Shown here: positions 38,304-47,896 of the stretch, piece by piece | Layout: the number at the start of each line of letters is the position of its first letter | Position numbering within the stretch: the first letter of the stretch is position 1 | Source of the DNA: Gammaproteobacteria bacterium | Lineage (GTDB): Bacteria; Pseudomonadota; Gammaproteobacteria; HK1 | Reading direction: 5' to 3' | Length of the DNA: 64,000 nt | Assembly: GCA_012103455.1 (NCBI GenBank) | Contig: WLWT01000003.1 | Coordinates: 1-64,000, forward strand | Made by a program: the position numbers and the translations under genes | The notes under the pieces: generated by a model | Seen by the model: the letters and a program-made list of their open reading frames with translations, nothing else | Told to the model about the DNA's origin: nothing | The model's database searches: none

Positions 38304-39401
38304 TCAGCTAAACTCGATAATGCTGCGCGCCACTTCGCCTGCACCCAACGCATCGTAAGCGGTATTGATATCCTCCAGCTTATAGGAGCGGCTAATCAGT
38401 TCGTCGATCATCAGCCGCCCGTTCATATAGAGATCGGCCAACTTCGGCAGGTCCACCCACGGCCGCGCGGAGCCGTAATACGAACCGACTATGGCGCGCT
38501 CCGTGCGCGGTAAGGAGAGCGCATTGATCTCGATGGTGTCATGTTCCGGAGCCATCCCTACGATGACGGCCAAGCCGCCTAAGCGGCACATCTCATAGGC
38601 TTGCTGAATGGTGGAAGAGCGCCCTATCGCTTCGATGGCGTAGTCCACACCGCCGCCGGTCATCTGCGTCACCCGCGCCACCGCGTCACCGTTGCCCGCA
38701 TTGACCAAATCGGTAGCGCCGAATTGACGCGCGTATTCGAGTTTGTTGTCCAATACATCCACCGCGATGATGCGATCGGCACCGGACAATGCTGCGCCCT
38801 GCACTGCATTCAAACCGACCCCGCCACAACCGATGACCGCCACATTGGCGCCAGGCTGAATGCGCGCCGTATTAGTGGCAGCCCCGACACCGGTCATCAC
38901 CGCACAGCCGATGAGACAGGCTTTGTCCAGCGGCATGTCTTGGCGCACCGGCACCGCGCCGGATTCGGGCACCACAGTGTATTCGGCAAAGCAGGCGGTA
39001 CGGGCCATGTGGTTGATATCGTTACCGTCGCGGTGCAAGCGCACGGTGCCATCAAACAGGCCGGAGCGGGGCGTTTCGATGCCATCGCAGAGCACGGGCC
39101 GGCCCACCACGCAATGATGACAGCGCCCACAATTGGCGCGGAAATTCAAGATGACGTGATCACCCGGCCTGACCCTGCCGACACCGGGCCCAACTTTCTC
39201 AACGATGCCGGCGCCTTCGTGACCGAGCACCGCTGGCAACGGCAACGACCACTCGCCCTTCATCACATGGTAGTCGGAGTGGCACACCCCGGCTGCTGCC
39301 ATCCGCACCAGCACCTCGCCATCGGACGGATCATCGAGTTGGACGGTTTCTACAACGAGCGGTCGATTAGGCTCATAGAGAACGGCAGCTTTTATTTCCA
39401 T
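38304..39401 (-). CDS. Zinc-dependent alcohol dehydrogenase
   Basis: A 365-residue medium-chain dehydrogenase. GHEGAGIVEKVG with nearby CHSDYH are the catalytic zinc region; the structural zinc cysteines are in NCGRCHHCVVGRPVLC. The cofactor site is VIGCGGVGLNAVQGA, followed by an acidic residue (IAVDVLDN) that favours NAD. It resembles the class III-like and NDMA-type group. It follows xthA by 1 bp on the same strand, so they may be cotranscribed. Confidence 0.9.
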   Translation of the reverse strand: MEIKAAVLYEPNRPLVVETVQLDDPSDGEVLVRMAAAGVCHSDYHVMKGEWSLPLPAVLGHEGAGIVEKVGPGVGRVRPGDHVILNFRANCGRCHHCVVGRPVLCDGIETPRSGLFDGTVRLHRDGNDINHMARTACFAEYTVVPESGAVPVRQDMPLDKACLIGCAVMTGVGAATNTARIQPGANVAVIGCGGVGLNAVQGAALSGADRIIAVDVLDNKLEYARQFGATDLVNAGNGDAVARVTQMTGGGVDYAIEAIGRSSTIQQAYEMCRLGGLAVIVGMAPEHDTIEINALSLPRTERAIVGSYYGSARPWVDLPKLADLYMNGRLMIDELISRSYKLEDINTAYDALGAGEVARSIIEFS

Positions 39402-39594
39402 AGCGAGTTACCAGCCGGATGGGGATTGTCAAAACTATACCTGACAACGCTCACCTCAAAGGAATAGTCTCAGCTATTGATTGTTCTCTATTCGTTCTCT
39501 TATACTCCCACTTGGACTGTTTAGGTGAAACCTAACTTCCTCGACTACGGTCTCGGATACAGGAAGCCAAGGACTTGATATTTACCATGAGCTT

Positions 39595-39643
39595 AATTGC
39601 CAGCAAAGCAATTGCCAGTAGAGTCATTGCCAGTAAAGTCATT
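39595..39643. repeat. 15-bp tandem repeat, three copies
   Basis: AATTGCCAGCAAAGC, AATTGCCAGTAGAGT and CATTGCCAGTAAAGT (39595-39609, 39610-39624, 39625-39639) plus four bases of a fourth. The array lies in the 600-bp stretch 39402-40007 between the alcohol dehydrogenase and the TcuA-like gene, which otherwise holds a small ORF and a MITE. Confidence 0.9.
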
Positions 39644-39659
39644 AAATAGGTCAACCGAT

Positions 39660-39833
39660 ATGAAGATTTTCCGCGAACGCGCCGGCGTTATCCGGCACGA
39701 CGCAGTTTGGGTATGCATGATGCAGGGGCGCCGTGCGGCGGTGGATAGCTCCTTGGCACGCCTGATGAATACACTGGAGTCGAACGCACGTCCAACCAAA
39801 CCCGCCCAACTCGATCTCCTGACGAATAACTGA
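39660..39833 (+). CDS. Small ORF of unknown function, ends at a MITE
   Basis: A 57-residue frame (MKIFRERAGVIRHDAVWV at its start, ending LLTNN). I recognise no family. Its stop codon TGA is part of the left target duplication (TGAT, 39831-39834) of the MITE, so the insertion may mark its original end or may have truncated a longer gene. Confidence 0.3.
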   Translation: MKIFRERAGVIRHDAVWVCMMQGRRAAVDSSLARLMNTLESNARPTKPAQLDLLTNN

Positions 39834-39834
39834 T

Positions 39835-39973
39835 GGGCACCTCTAAAGATAGTCATTTTTTCGTGGGTGCAAGGAAGCACCGCGCGCACAACCGCAGTGT
39901 ATAGGTGATACATGAGGATCCGAGCACGGAGTTGACGCCGCAATCGCGGAAAAAGTGCATTTTTAGAGGTCCC
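39835..39973. mobile_element. MITE copy A (139 bp), target duplication TGAT
   Basis: Begins GGGCACCTCTAAA, ends TTTTTAGAGGTCCC, with TGAT on both sides (39831-39834 and 39974-39977). No coding capacity. It is closely similar to copy B at 47677; ends form a ~12-bp inverted repeat and the interior holds an ~85% identical core. The parent transposase is not in this window. Confidence 0.92.
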
Positions 39974-40007
39974 TGATAGTCCGTCGCGCTCCATGCGCAG
40001 CCCGCGG

Positions 40008-41483
40008 CTATGCCCGCGCCGCCGCCGCGCCAGCGATCTTGCCGAATACCGACCCGTTCATAAGTCCGGTACCACCTGCGTAGTTGAAATAGAACAAACC
40101 ACCGACCAACTCCCCGGCTGCATACAAACCCGGGATCGGCTGCAAGTCGGTGTCCAAGACCCGCGCATCCGTATCGATGCGTAAACCACCGAAGGTAAAA
40201 GTGATCCCGCAGGTGATGGCGTAGGCCTCGTAGGGCGGCTCGTCGAGTGGGTTGGCCCAATTGCTCTTGGGCACTTCGAGTCCCCGAGTGCCGCGGCCAT
40301 CCAACACCGCCGGATTAAACCGTACGTCCTCCATGACCGCGGCGTTGAACGCCTCCACCGTCTTGACAAAAGCCTGCGCATCCACGCCTTCGAGTTTTCC
40401 CGCTAGCTCTTCGATGGTCTGGCCGGTCACCTTGGTCATACGCCGGATGCGATATTCATCGCGCAGCAGGCTTAGGACTTTTTGATCGAACACCTGCCAA
40501 GCGAACTGCCCCGGCTGATTCATGATCACTTTGCCGTATTTGGCGTAAGTGTAGTTGCGAAAATCCGCCCCCTCATCGACAAAGCGCTGGCCCATCGCGT
40601 TCACCATAATGCCGAGCGGATAGCTGTGCTTTTGAAAGTTGTCACCCACGCTGAGATCACCGAACTCGGGGGCATTCAGATCCCAACCGACGGCATGAGC
40701 ACCGGACCAGTTACCATACGGCATGGCGCCTATGTCGAGCGCCATTTTGATGCCTTCACCCATGTTGTGACGGGTGCCGCGCACTTTGACCAGATCCCAG
40801 CCCGGCCCGAGATAACGGGTGCGCCAATCGGAATTGGCCTCGAAACCGCCGCTGGCCAACACCACCGACTTGGCTTTCATGTCGAATACCTTGCCGGCAT
40901 GTTTAACCTTGAGGCCAAACACTTTCTCATCGTCGTACAACAATGCCACCGCGCGGTGTTCGAACAAGAGGGGGATACTCAAGTTCTTTACGATCTTTGA
41001 TTGCATTTCCCAGATGCCGGGTCCGCCGCCCCAAAATTCCAGGGCCAGCCCCCCCCAGAACTTCATCTTGCCATCCACTTTGAATGCCTGACGCCCGTAC
41101 ATGGGCATGAACCGAATGCCCTTGGAGCACATCCACCGGGTTGTCTCCAAGCTCTTCGTCACCAACAATTCACACAGTTCCGGATCGGTACGGTACTGGG
41201 TCACCCTGAACATATCGTCAAAGAACTGATCCGTCGTATAAGTGCCGAAATCATTGTTTTTTTTCTCATCATCCGTGAGATCAACGAGGGTCATAATGTC
41301 CTGCAAACCGTTATGGGCAAAACGCAGCGCGCCCGCGGTATAGCGGCTATTGCCCCCCGCCTCCTGCTCGTTGGCCCGCTCCAATAGGGCCACCTTGGCG
41401 CCGTTCTCCTGCGCCGACAGGGCGGCACACATGGCCGCATTGCCGGCACCTACAACGATGACGTCGAATTCTTGTTCGTTCAT
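40008..41483 (-). CDS. FAD-dependent dehydrogenase, TcuA (tricarballylate) type
   Basis: A 491-residue flavoprotein of the fumarate reductase/succinate dehydrogenase group. The FAD site is VVGAGNAAMCAALSAQENGA at the N-terminus; GGNSRYTAGALRFAH and TCGITFTFGGLRIDTDARVL fit TcuA-like tricarballylate dehydrogenase. The paired TcuB electron-transfer protein is not adjacent, so the substrate call is tentative. It is downstream of MITE copy A in position but reads away from it. Confidence 0.75.
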   Translation of the reverse strand: MNEQEFDVIVVGAGNAAMCAALSAQENGAKVALLERANEQEAGGNSRYTAGALRFAHNGLQDIMTLVDLTDDEKKNNDFGTYTTDQFFDDMFRVTQYRTDPELCELLVTKSLETTRWMCSKGIRFMPMYGRQAFKVDGKMKFWGGLALEFWGGGPGIWEMQSKIVKNLSIPLLFEHRAVALLYDDEKVFGLKVKHAGKVFDMKAKSVVLASGGFEANSDWRTRYLGPGWDLVKVRGTRHNMGEGIKMALDIGAMPYGNWSGAHAVGWDLNAPEFGDLSVGDNFQKHSYPLGIMVNAMGQRFVDEGADFRNYTYAKYGKVIMNQPGQFAWQVFDQKVLSLLRDEYRIRRMTKVTGQTIEELAGKLEGVDAQAFVKTVEAFNAAVMEDVRFNPAVLDGRGTRGLEVPKSNWANPLDEPPYEAYAITCGITFTFGGLRIDTDARVLDTDLQPIPGLYAAGELVGGLFYFNYAGGTGLMNGSVFGKIAGAAAARA

Positions 41484-41521
41484 TCAACCGTACTCAAAGA
41501 CACGAAACTGCGGCAGATGCT

Positions 41522-42202
41522 CTAAAGGGTGGCGAGAAAAGCGCCGATCTCGGCATTCACCTGCTCGGGTTTCTCCAAATGCACTTGATGGGTTGCGCCC
41601 TCTATCACCACGCCTCTTGCGTCAGGCAAGCGCTCGGCGAGAAACCGGGTGTACTTGGGCGGCGTCATCACATCGTCCGAACCGCAGATGGCGAGCGCCG
41701 GCATCGTCAAAGATTTCAATTCGGCCATCACGTCGAATTCGTTGCAAGCGCGCAGATCGTTAAGCCGCGCGCTCAGCCCGTTCTCAACCCGGCGCCTGGC
41801 CAGGACTTGCGCCACCGCCGGCTCTATAAGATGGTAACCGGCCATCGCATCGAAAGACGCACCACAGGCCACATCTTGTGCCAGATCATCCAGCGTCTTA
41901 GGCAACACCTTGAGCCTGGCACCGGTGCCTATCAGCACCAAGCCCCGTACCGAACCAGGGTGATCGAGCGCATATTGCAGGACGACCCCTCCGCCCAGTG
42001 AATGCCCGCAAAGCACCAAGCCGGTGAGTGCATTGTCCTGCACATAACCGTGCAACCAATCGGCCATGCCGGCAATAGTAGGAATCAATTCCCCATCCGG
42101 GTGCCCCGGCAGGTCCAGCGCATGCACCTGGCCAAAAGCGCGTACTTGATAGTGCCAAGATTCTTTGCCCGAACCCGAGCCGTGGATACAAACAATGTTC
42201 AT
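41522..42202 (-). CDS. Alpha/beta hydrolase
   Basis: 226 residues from MNIVCIHGSGSGKESWHY. The nucleophile elbow is GHSLGG, the acid is likely the Asp in CGSDDVMTPP, and the His is in EGATHQVHLEKP, all in the normal order. The substrate is unknown. It ends 39 bp ahead of the TcuA-like gene on the same strand, so both may act in one degradation step. The chosen start drops a 17-residue low-support extension. Confidence 0.85.
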   Translation of the reverse strand: MNIVCIHGSGSGKESWHYQVRAFGQVHALDLPGHPDGELIPTIAGMADWLHGYVQDNALTGLVLCGHSLGGGVVLQYALDHPGSVRGLVLIGTGARLKVLPKTLDDLAQDVACGASFDAMAGYHLIEPAVAQVLARRRVENGLSARLNDLRACNEFDVMAELKSLTMPALAICGSDDVMTPPKYTRFLAERLPDARGVVIEGATHQVHLEKPEQVNAEIGAFLATL

Positions 42203-42359
42203 CGATACTCTCGCAACCGAAGGCAATGGGCGCGCTGCACGCCCGCGGCGCAACAGTATACGCTGAGCGCCGCGGCGAACACTGCGTGAACCTCAAGCGC
42301 TCGGTCAACCACGCAAGGATAAAGCATGCAAGTGGACCGCGAGGTCAGCAGTACACACC

Positions 42360-42806
42360 TCAGCCCTGCGCCGGTTGACCGGGTTCTTGACCGGGAAGAC
42401 GCAGATGCCGGGCGCGGGCGGCGCGTTCTATGGCCGCCGCTGGCAGCCGCCCGACAGCCAGCTCCTGGCGTAGGATCTGTAACCAATGCGACTCGGTCAT
42501 CGGTACCGATCCATCAGCCGCCGCCACATCGCAAGCGAGCGCGTAAGCTGTTTCATTAAAACCATCCGGCAGCGCGTCCTTGGCGAGACCGATAATAGCG
42601 TCCAGGCCATCGTCCACTTCCATCATCTCGAACACCCAACCGGACACCATGCGGATCCGCTCATGCTCGTAGTCTTGAAACGCCGGCAGGTGGTCTATAA
42701 TGCGAGTTATAGACAACAACTCGATGGTTGACAGGCGCTCATCGGCCGCCGAAGTCGTGAGCATGATCGCCACCAGCGCGTCTTGTGGACTGACTACGGG
42801 GTTCAC
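42360..42806 (-). CDS. TerB-like (tellurite-resistance family) protein
   Basis: A 148-residue helical protein. DALVAIMLTTSAADERLSTIE and YALACDVAAADGSVPMTESH carry the paired acidic TerB-type motifs (AaaDG/E-). The family is associated with metal stress and phage resistance but the role of single TerB proteins is unclear. The C-terminus ends in a short Pro-Gly-Gln repeat (QEPGQPAQG) encoded by an imperfect 12-bp repeat. Confidence 0.75.
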   Translation of the reverse strand: MNPVVSPQDALVAIMLTTSAADERLSTIELLSITRIIDHLPAFQDYEHERIRMVSGWVFEMMEVDDGLDAIIGLAKDALPDGFNETAYALACDVAAADGSVPMTESHWLQILRQELAVGRLPAAAIERAARARHLRLPGQEPGQPAQG

Positions 42807-43045
42807 GAGAATCGGCTCTCCTGCAATGAAACCGAGCTAAAGCAATAAGCGAGCGTGGGCGTGTCTATAGGCGCAAAACCGGTATCACAACCATGGAATG
42901 CAATAGACGAAATCCTGGCCGTCGAAGTATCAGGGCGGCGCGAACATCCGCGGCCCACGTTTATGCCCGCGGGCGTACCCTGCACTTAAACGACGCAACA
43001 TTCAAACCCATGAGCGCTACCGCAAGGGTGGTCATGAAGACCTGA

Positions 43046-43564
43046 CTACAAAGTGCCCGTCTTGCGCAATTCGGGCAAACGCTCCCACGCCTCCTCGTAG
43101 GAGAGCGGTTCCAGCAGCACCGAGCCCAATCCTTCCTCAACCGTCACGTAGTAGGTCCGATTGGCTGCAACATTCATGGTGAGCAACAAATTGCCGGTTA
43201 GCTGATCGGGCTCGATGCCTGAAAGAAGCGGTCCCTTGCCGCGCCGTGCCGCAGCCCCGAAACGCAGTTCTCCGGGCGCCACATGCGTGGCGTGATACGC
43301 GCCGGGTTGCAACGTGGTCAAGGTTTCACCGTTAATCAAAATGTCCAAGTCCAGCCCGCGGCCCACCACGAGATTGTCGCGCAATACATACAGCGTCGCC
43401 TTACCCGGAACGTCTGCTAGAGGAACGAATCTCTCGCCTTGAGTGAGCATCATGCATCCTGCAACAAGCACTGTGCATATAACGAGCACACTGGCAAGCG
43501 ATCCGTTCAACCAGGTTCGGGCCAACACTGTGTTCAAACCGAGGGTACCCCTCATATAGCGCAA
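43046..43564 (-). CDS. DUF2846 lipoprotein
   Basis: 172 residues. A hydrophobic N-terminal segment ends at LVAGC (lipobox, Cys ~37), so it is probably anchored in the envelope. GKATLYVLRDNLVVGRGLDLDILINGE and the AANRTYYVTVEE segment match the DUF2846 family. Function unknown. The true start could be the Met four residues in. The gap 42807-43045 shows no convincing gene. Confidence 0.75.
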   Translation of the reverse strand: MRYMRGTLGLNTVLARTWLNGSLASVLVICTVLVAGCMMLTQGERFVPLADVPGKATLYVLRDNLVVGRGLDLDILINGETLTTLQPGAYHATHVAPGELRFGAAARRGKGPLLSGIEPDQLTGNLLLTMNVAANRTYYVTVEEGLGSVLLEPLSYEEAWERLPELRKTGTL

Positions 43565-43648
43565 CTAGTCGAATGCTGTCCTAATCAAGTTTAGCCGGCT
43601 AATCACAGTCCGCACGGCCAACGCAGCAAACATGCGGTATCCGAGTGG

Positions 43649-44767
43649 CTACCCGTCATTGACGCCGGAACCGACGCCGGCCGGCAACACCGGCGTATTG
43701 GTACGCACCTCGGCGTTCTGCCCACGGTGACGCAGCAGATGATCCGTGAGCACTATAGCCAGCATGGCCTCGACGATAGGCGTGGCGCGGATCCCCACGC
43801 AAGGGTCGTGACGGCCATGGGTGACCACCTCTATAGCCTCACCGTTGACATCGATGCTACGGCCCGGCAAGCGTAAACTGGAGGTCGGCTTGAGCGCGAC
43901 ACTGGCGACTATATCCTGCCCCGTGGATATACCCCCGAGCACGCCACCGGCGCGGTTGCTCAAAAATCCCGCCGGGCTCATCTCGTCACGGTGCTCGGTG
44001 CCTTTTTGCTCGATAGCGTCGAACCCGGCGCCGATCTCTACACCTTTGACCGCATTGATCCCCATCAGCGCATGGGCGATATCCGCATCGAGGCGATCGA
44101 ACACCGGTTCACCGAGACCGGGTGGCACGCCGCAGGCGGCCACCGTCACGCGGGCACCGATGGAATTGCCTTCCTTGCGCAGAGCATCCATGTATTTCTC
44201 AAGCTCGGGCACCAGATCCGGATCCGGACAGAAAAACGGATTATCGTCTACGCTGGCCCAGTCGATTTGCCGCGGCCGCAGCGGCCCCAACTGTGACAAG
44301 TACCCTCGTATCGCGATACCGTGGCGATCGCGCAGATAGCGCCGCGCTATGGCACCACCTGCGACGCGTACCGCCGTCTCCCTGGCGGAGGCACGGCCGC
44401 CGCCCCGGTAATCCCTATGGCCGTATTTGTGCCCATAGGTGTAGTCAGCGTGGGCCGGGCGAAATTGATCGCGGATCATGGAATAGTCTTTCGAGCGCTG
44501 ATCCACATTCTCGATAAGAATGGCGATCGGCGTCCCGGTGGTGCGGCCCTCGAACACACCGGAGAGGATCCGGGCCGTGTCGGGTTCGCGGCGCTGGGTG
44601 GTATGCCGCGACTTGCCGGGACGGCGGCGCTCCAAATCGTGTTGCAGCACCCGCTCGTCGATGGCAACTCCTGGCGGGCAGCCATCGACCACGCAGCCAA
44701 TGGCCGGGCCGTGGCTCTCGCCGAAGGAGGTCAGGGTAAAGAGCTTGCCTATGGTGCTGCCGGACAT
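43649..44767 (-). CDS. aroC: Chorismate synthase
   Basis: A 372-residue FMN-dependent enzyme for the last step of the shikimate pathway. Family signatures are SFGESHGPAIGCVVDGCPPG at the N-terminus, GHRDYRGGGRASARETA (catalytic His and Arg loop) and GIRATPIVEAMLAIVL near the end. Length is normal. It is followed by prmB's neighbourhood on the same strand, a common gammaproteobacterial order (prmB-aroC). Confidence 0.95.
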   Translation of the reverse strand: MSGSTIGKLFTLTSFGESHGPAIGCVVDGCPPGVAIDERVLQHDLERRRPGKSRHTTQRREPDTARILSGVFEGRTTGTPIAILIENVDQRSKDYSMIRDQFRPAHADYTYGHKYGHRDYRGGGRASARETAVRVAGGAIARRYLRDRHGIAIRGYLSQLGPLRPRQIDWASVDDNPFFCPDPDLVPELEKYMDALRKEGNSIGARVTVAACGVPPGLGEPVFDRLDADIAHALMGINAVKGVEIGAGFDAIEQKGTEHRDEMSPAGFLSNRAGGVLGGISTGQDIVASVALKPTSSLRLPGRSIDVNGEAIEVVTHGRHDPCVGIRATPIVEAMLAIVLTDHLLRHRGQNAEVRTNTPVLPAGVGSGVNDG

Positions 44768-44939
44768 AGGGGCGCATTGTAGCGGCTAGCCGCGTCGCGT
44801 GCGTAACTAATAAACTATTGCATCAACCGGCAGCGCCACCGTGCGAACGGACCAACTCTCGAGTGGTGTGCACCAACCGCTCCGGTAAAGCACGGATGAA
44901 CACGCGCTGAAACTGCACCTACAGCATCAGCAAGTCATC

Positions 44940-45872
44940 TCATTCGATCCAATTCATCCCACGACCCAATTCATCCCAGCCGAGCAGTACAATACCTTCA
45001 CCCCCCCGGGTATTGTCGAGCCAGCGAAATTGCAGCCCGACAAAAGCAGCGGCAAACGCCGGCCAATTGGCACCGACTTCCAACACTAAAGCGCCCTCCG
45101 GATCGAGATAGCAGCCAGCATCGGCCATTATCGAGCGAACCACGTCCAGACCATCGCTACCGGCGGCCAAAGCGTGGCGGGGTTCATGTTGGAATTCGGC
45201 ACCGGCACCCGCTACATCCGCCTGCGGAACATAAGGAGGATTGCTGACGATGAGATCATAGGGATCATAGTGCAAGGGCTCGAACAGATGCCCCTCGTAT
45301 AAGTTCACCCGGTCGCCCATTGCGTGCATGCGGACATTCTCCGCCGCCAACGACAACGCCCGCGGGCAATTATCCACGGCGTCCACGCGGGCTTGCGGAA
45401 AAGCATGCGCGAGGGCTATGGCAAGACAGCCGCCGCCGGTGCCTATATCGGCGATGCGCCGCACCTGCTCAGGCGTCAACCACGGTTCAAAACAACGCTC
45501 GATGTGTTCGGCGAGTGGAGAGCGCGGCACCAATGCTCTGTCGTCACACAGAAACCTATGTCCCGCGAACCAAGCTTCCCCGGTGAGATAAGGCGCCGGT
45601 AAGCGTTCGTTGATACGCCGGCGCAACAACTCAACGATGTTTTCTTTCTCCGTCTCCAGCAGGCGCCCGGCCAGCACACTATCGGGTGTTCCATGGGGCA
45701 AGCTGAGGGCGTGGAGTACCAGGACTAGTGCCTCATCTACGCAGTTGTCCGTACCATGGCCCAGTATCACGCCCGCATCGGCGAGGGCCGATGCGCCCCA
45801 GCGAACGAAATCGACAGCACAATGGAGTTCGCCAACAGCCTCCAGGCAGCGCGCTTCATCTAATAATTCCAT
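44940..45872 (-). CDS. prmB: Ribosomal protein L3 glutamine methyltransferase
   Basis: A 310-residue SAM-dependent enzyme. IADIGTGGGCLAIALAHAFP is motif I and SNPPYVPQADV the catalytic glutamine-binding motif, as in PrmB/PrmC; length and the adjacent aroC favour PrmB. A 17-bp duplication (GAxCCAATTCATCCCAx) at the 3' end changes the last residues, giving DELGRGMNWIE. Confidence 0.88.
   Translation of the reverse strand: MELLDEARCLEAVGELHCAVDFVRWGASALADAGVILGHGTDNCVDEALVLVLHALSLPHGTPDSVLAGRLLETEKENIVELLRRRINERLPAPYLTGEAWFAGHRFLCDDRALVPRSPLAEHIERCFEPWLTPEQVRRIADIGTGGGCLAIALAHAFPQARVDAVDNCPRALSLAAENVRMHAMGDRVNLYEGHLFEPLHYDPYDLIVSNPPYVPQADVAGAGAEFQHEPRHALAAGSDGLDVVRSIMADAGCYLDPEGALVLEVGANWPAFAAAFVGLQFRWLDNTRGGEGIVLLGWDELGRGMNWIE
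44946..44979. repeat. 17-bp duplication at the prmB 3' end
   Basis: GATCCAATTCATCCCAC (44946-44962) and GACCCAATTCATCCCAG (44963-44979). Not a multiple of three, so the reading frame past it is shifted and the prmB tail is likely new sequence. Confidence 0.85.
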
Positions 45873-45919
45873 GTTCAGTTACAGCGCATTTATTGAAAAC
45901 GGATCCAAAGCGGGATCAT

Positions 45920-47527
45920 CTACGGCGAATAACCCGGAATAGTGCTCTCGTCGATGATATCGATCTGAAAAGGTTCCAAGAACTCCTGCGCGTAACGCAT
46001 ATAGATCTTCTTGCGTACAAACACGTCGAACAGATCGGGATCGACATGATCGTCTTCCTTCATACGCCCCAATATGGTGAGCGCTTGGCTGAGTTTCATG
46101 GCTTTTTTGTACGGCCTGTCCCCTGCCGTCAAGGCTTCGAATATATCCGCTATACCCATAACCCGCGCCTGCACCGACATATCTTCGCGCTTCAAACCGC
46201 GCGGATAGCCCTTGCCATCCATGCGCTCATGGTGACCGCCGGCGAACTCCGGCACCCGCTGCAGGTGCTTCGGATATGGCAGCGACTCCAACATGCTGAT
46301 GGTAGCGACGATATGGTGGTTGATAACCGCGCGCTCTTTATCATTGAGGGTACCGCGGGATATGCAAAGATTGTAGATCTCCTCCTCGTTCAGAAGGGTC
46401 GCTTGCTCGGCGCCTTCCGGCATCGCTCTTGCCCCTATCGCTTTCACCCGCTCCATGTCTTGCGCTGCCATGAACTCTCCACCCACGTTGAAGCGCCGTA
46501 GAAAAGCGAGATCATCGTTCAACGCCCGCACCGTTTCGCTGTACTCGGCTTCCAAGTCTTGATAGGAGCCTCCGGCCACCAGCGCTTCGAGCATATCGAC
46601 GCGGGCTTGCCGCTTAAGAGAATCCACGCGCATAGCGACTACCCCGATGCGATCGTAAATAGCCTGCAACTTGGTCTCTTTATCGACCACGTACTCGGGT
46701 GTGGTGACTTTGCCGCAATCATGCAACCAACCGGCTATATGCAGTTCGTAGCGATCATCCTCGCTCATATGAAAGTCCGCCAACGGCCCCTGCGTGGTGT
46801 CCGCCGCCGCTTCGGCCAACATCATGGTCAGTTCCGGCACCCGCCGGCAATGACCGCCGGTATAAGGCGATTTTTCATCAATGGCCGTTGCGATAAGCTT
46901 CACGAACGAGTCGAACAGTACTTTTTGCTCCTCGAGCAGGCGGCGGTTGGTGAGGGCTATGGCCGCCTGCGAGGCGAGCGATTCGACCAATTCGCCTTCC
47001 TCCATCGAGAAAGCACGGGACTCGTTATTGCGCGCAGTGTCCCGTGCGTTCAAAAGCTGAAGTACGCCGATGATCTCGTCTTCATGGTTGAGCATGGGTA
47101 CGGTCAGAAAAGAGCGCGACCGGTATCCGTTTTTTTCATCGAAAGCCCGGGTGCCGGAGAAATCGAATTCTGCCGTGTCGTAAGCGTCCGCCACGTTGAT
47201 GGTTTTCCTGGTGACCGCGCAATAGGCAGCGATGGCGCTGTGATTGGGCTCGCCATCGGCATCGTAAATAGGCACGGACGGCAAAGTGACCGGCTTACCA
47301 CTGGTCCCGCCTAAGTGGATCCCTTGTGATTGAGTCAGCATGATTTCGAATTTGAGTTCGTCCGCATCGGTGCGGGTATAAAGCGTGCCTCCGTCAGCGC
47401 CCGTCAGTTCCCTGGCACTTTCCAAAATAAGCTCCATGAGCCGGCCATGATCCTTCTCCGCGGACAGCGCAGCACCGATTTCCGTGAGACGCCTGACAAC
47501 GTTTATGGGCTTTCCCATCGAATCCAT
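45920..47527 (-). CDS. GAF/HD-GYP domain protein
   Basis: 535 residues. Residues ~1-190 are a GAF sensor domain; ~215-500 form an HD-GYP domain with the HDCGK metal motif (HIAGWLHDCGKVTTPEYV) and GGHHERMDGKGYPRG. The intact metal residues and GYP motif support c-di-GMP phosphodiesterase activity. No transmembrane segment is seen, so it is probably cytoplasmic. It is convergent with none; a MITE lies upstream. Confidence 0.87.
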   Translation of the reverse strand: MDSMGKPINVVRRLTEIGAALSAEKDHGRLMELILESARELTGADGGTLYTRTDADELKFEIMLTQSQGIHLGGTSGKPVTLPSVPIYDADGEPNHSAIAAYCAVTRKTINVADAYDTAEFDFSGTRAFDEKNGYRSRSFLTVPMLNHEDEIIGVLQLLNARDTARNNESRAFSMEEGELVESLASQAAIALTNRRLLEEQKVLFDSFVKLIATAIDEKSPYTGGHCRRVPELTMMLAEAAADTTQGPLADFHMSEDDRYELHIAGWLHDCGKVTTPEYVVDKETKLQAIYDRIGVVAMRVDSLKRQARVDMLEALVAGGSYQDLEAEYSETVRALNDDLAFLRRFNVGGEFMAAQDMERVKAIGARAMPEGAEQATLLNEEEIYNLCISRGTLNDKERAVINHHIVATISMLESLPYPKHLQRVPEFAGGHHERMDGKGYPRGLKREDMSVQARVMGIADIFEALTAGDRPYKKAMKLSQALTILGRMKEDDHVDPDLFDVFVRKKIYMRYAQEFLEPFQIDIIDESTIPGYSP

Positions 47528-47676
47528 GGATATCCTCTGGGCAATGCCGACTGGCAGCCAGTCGTGATATTGCTATATGGGACAGGACACCAACAGTGCT
47601 CGATTACACAGTATAGTCAGTGGTCGATCGGGAAAAACTCGCCTGATCGCACACAGGATGTGGCGATAGAACTAAA

Positions 47677-47816
47677 GGGCACCTCTAACAATAGTCATTG
47701 TTTCGTGAGTGCAAGGAAGCACCGCGCGCGCAACCGCAGTGTATAGGTGATACCTGAGGATTCGAGCACGGAGCTGACGCCGCAATCGCGGAAAAAGTGC
47801 ATTGTTAGAGGTGCCC
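47677..47816. mobile_element. MITE copy B (140 bp), target duplication TAAA
   Basis: Begins GGGCACCTCTAAC and ends GTTAGAGGTGCCC, a perfect 13-bp inverted repeat, with TAAA on both sides (47673-47676 and 47817-47820). Non-coding. The clean ends and duplications show that it moved by transposition. The gap 47528-47896 around it holds nothing else recognisable. Confidence 0.94.
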
Positions 47817-47896
47817 TAAATTCGCGTCCCGGCAACCGGAAGAGGCGTATGAGAGGGCGGCGAGCGATGAGCCCGCCGCATTGAGTACTTATACGT

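Noticed and set aside
42894..43043. Plus-strand frame of ~50 codons between the TerB-like and DUF2846 genes
   Set aside because: Arginine-rich, no ribosome site and no recognisable motif.
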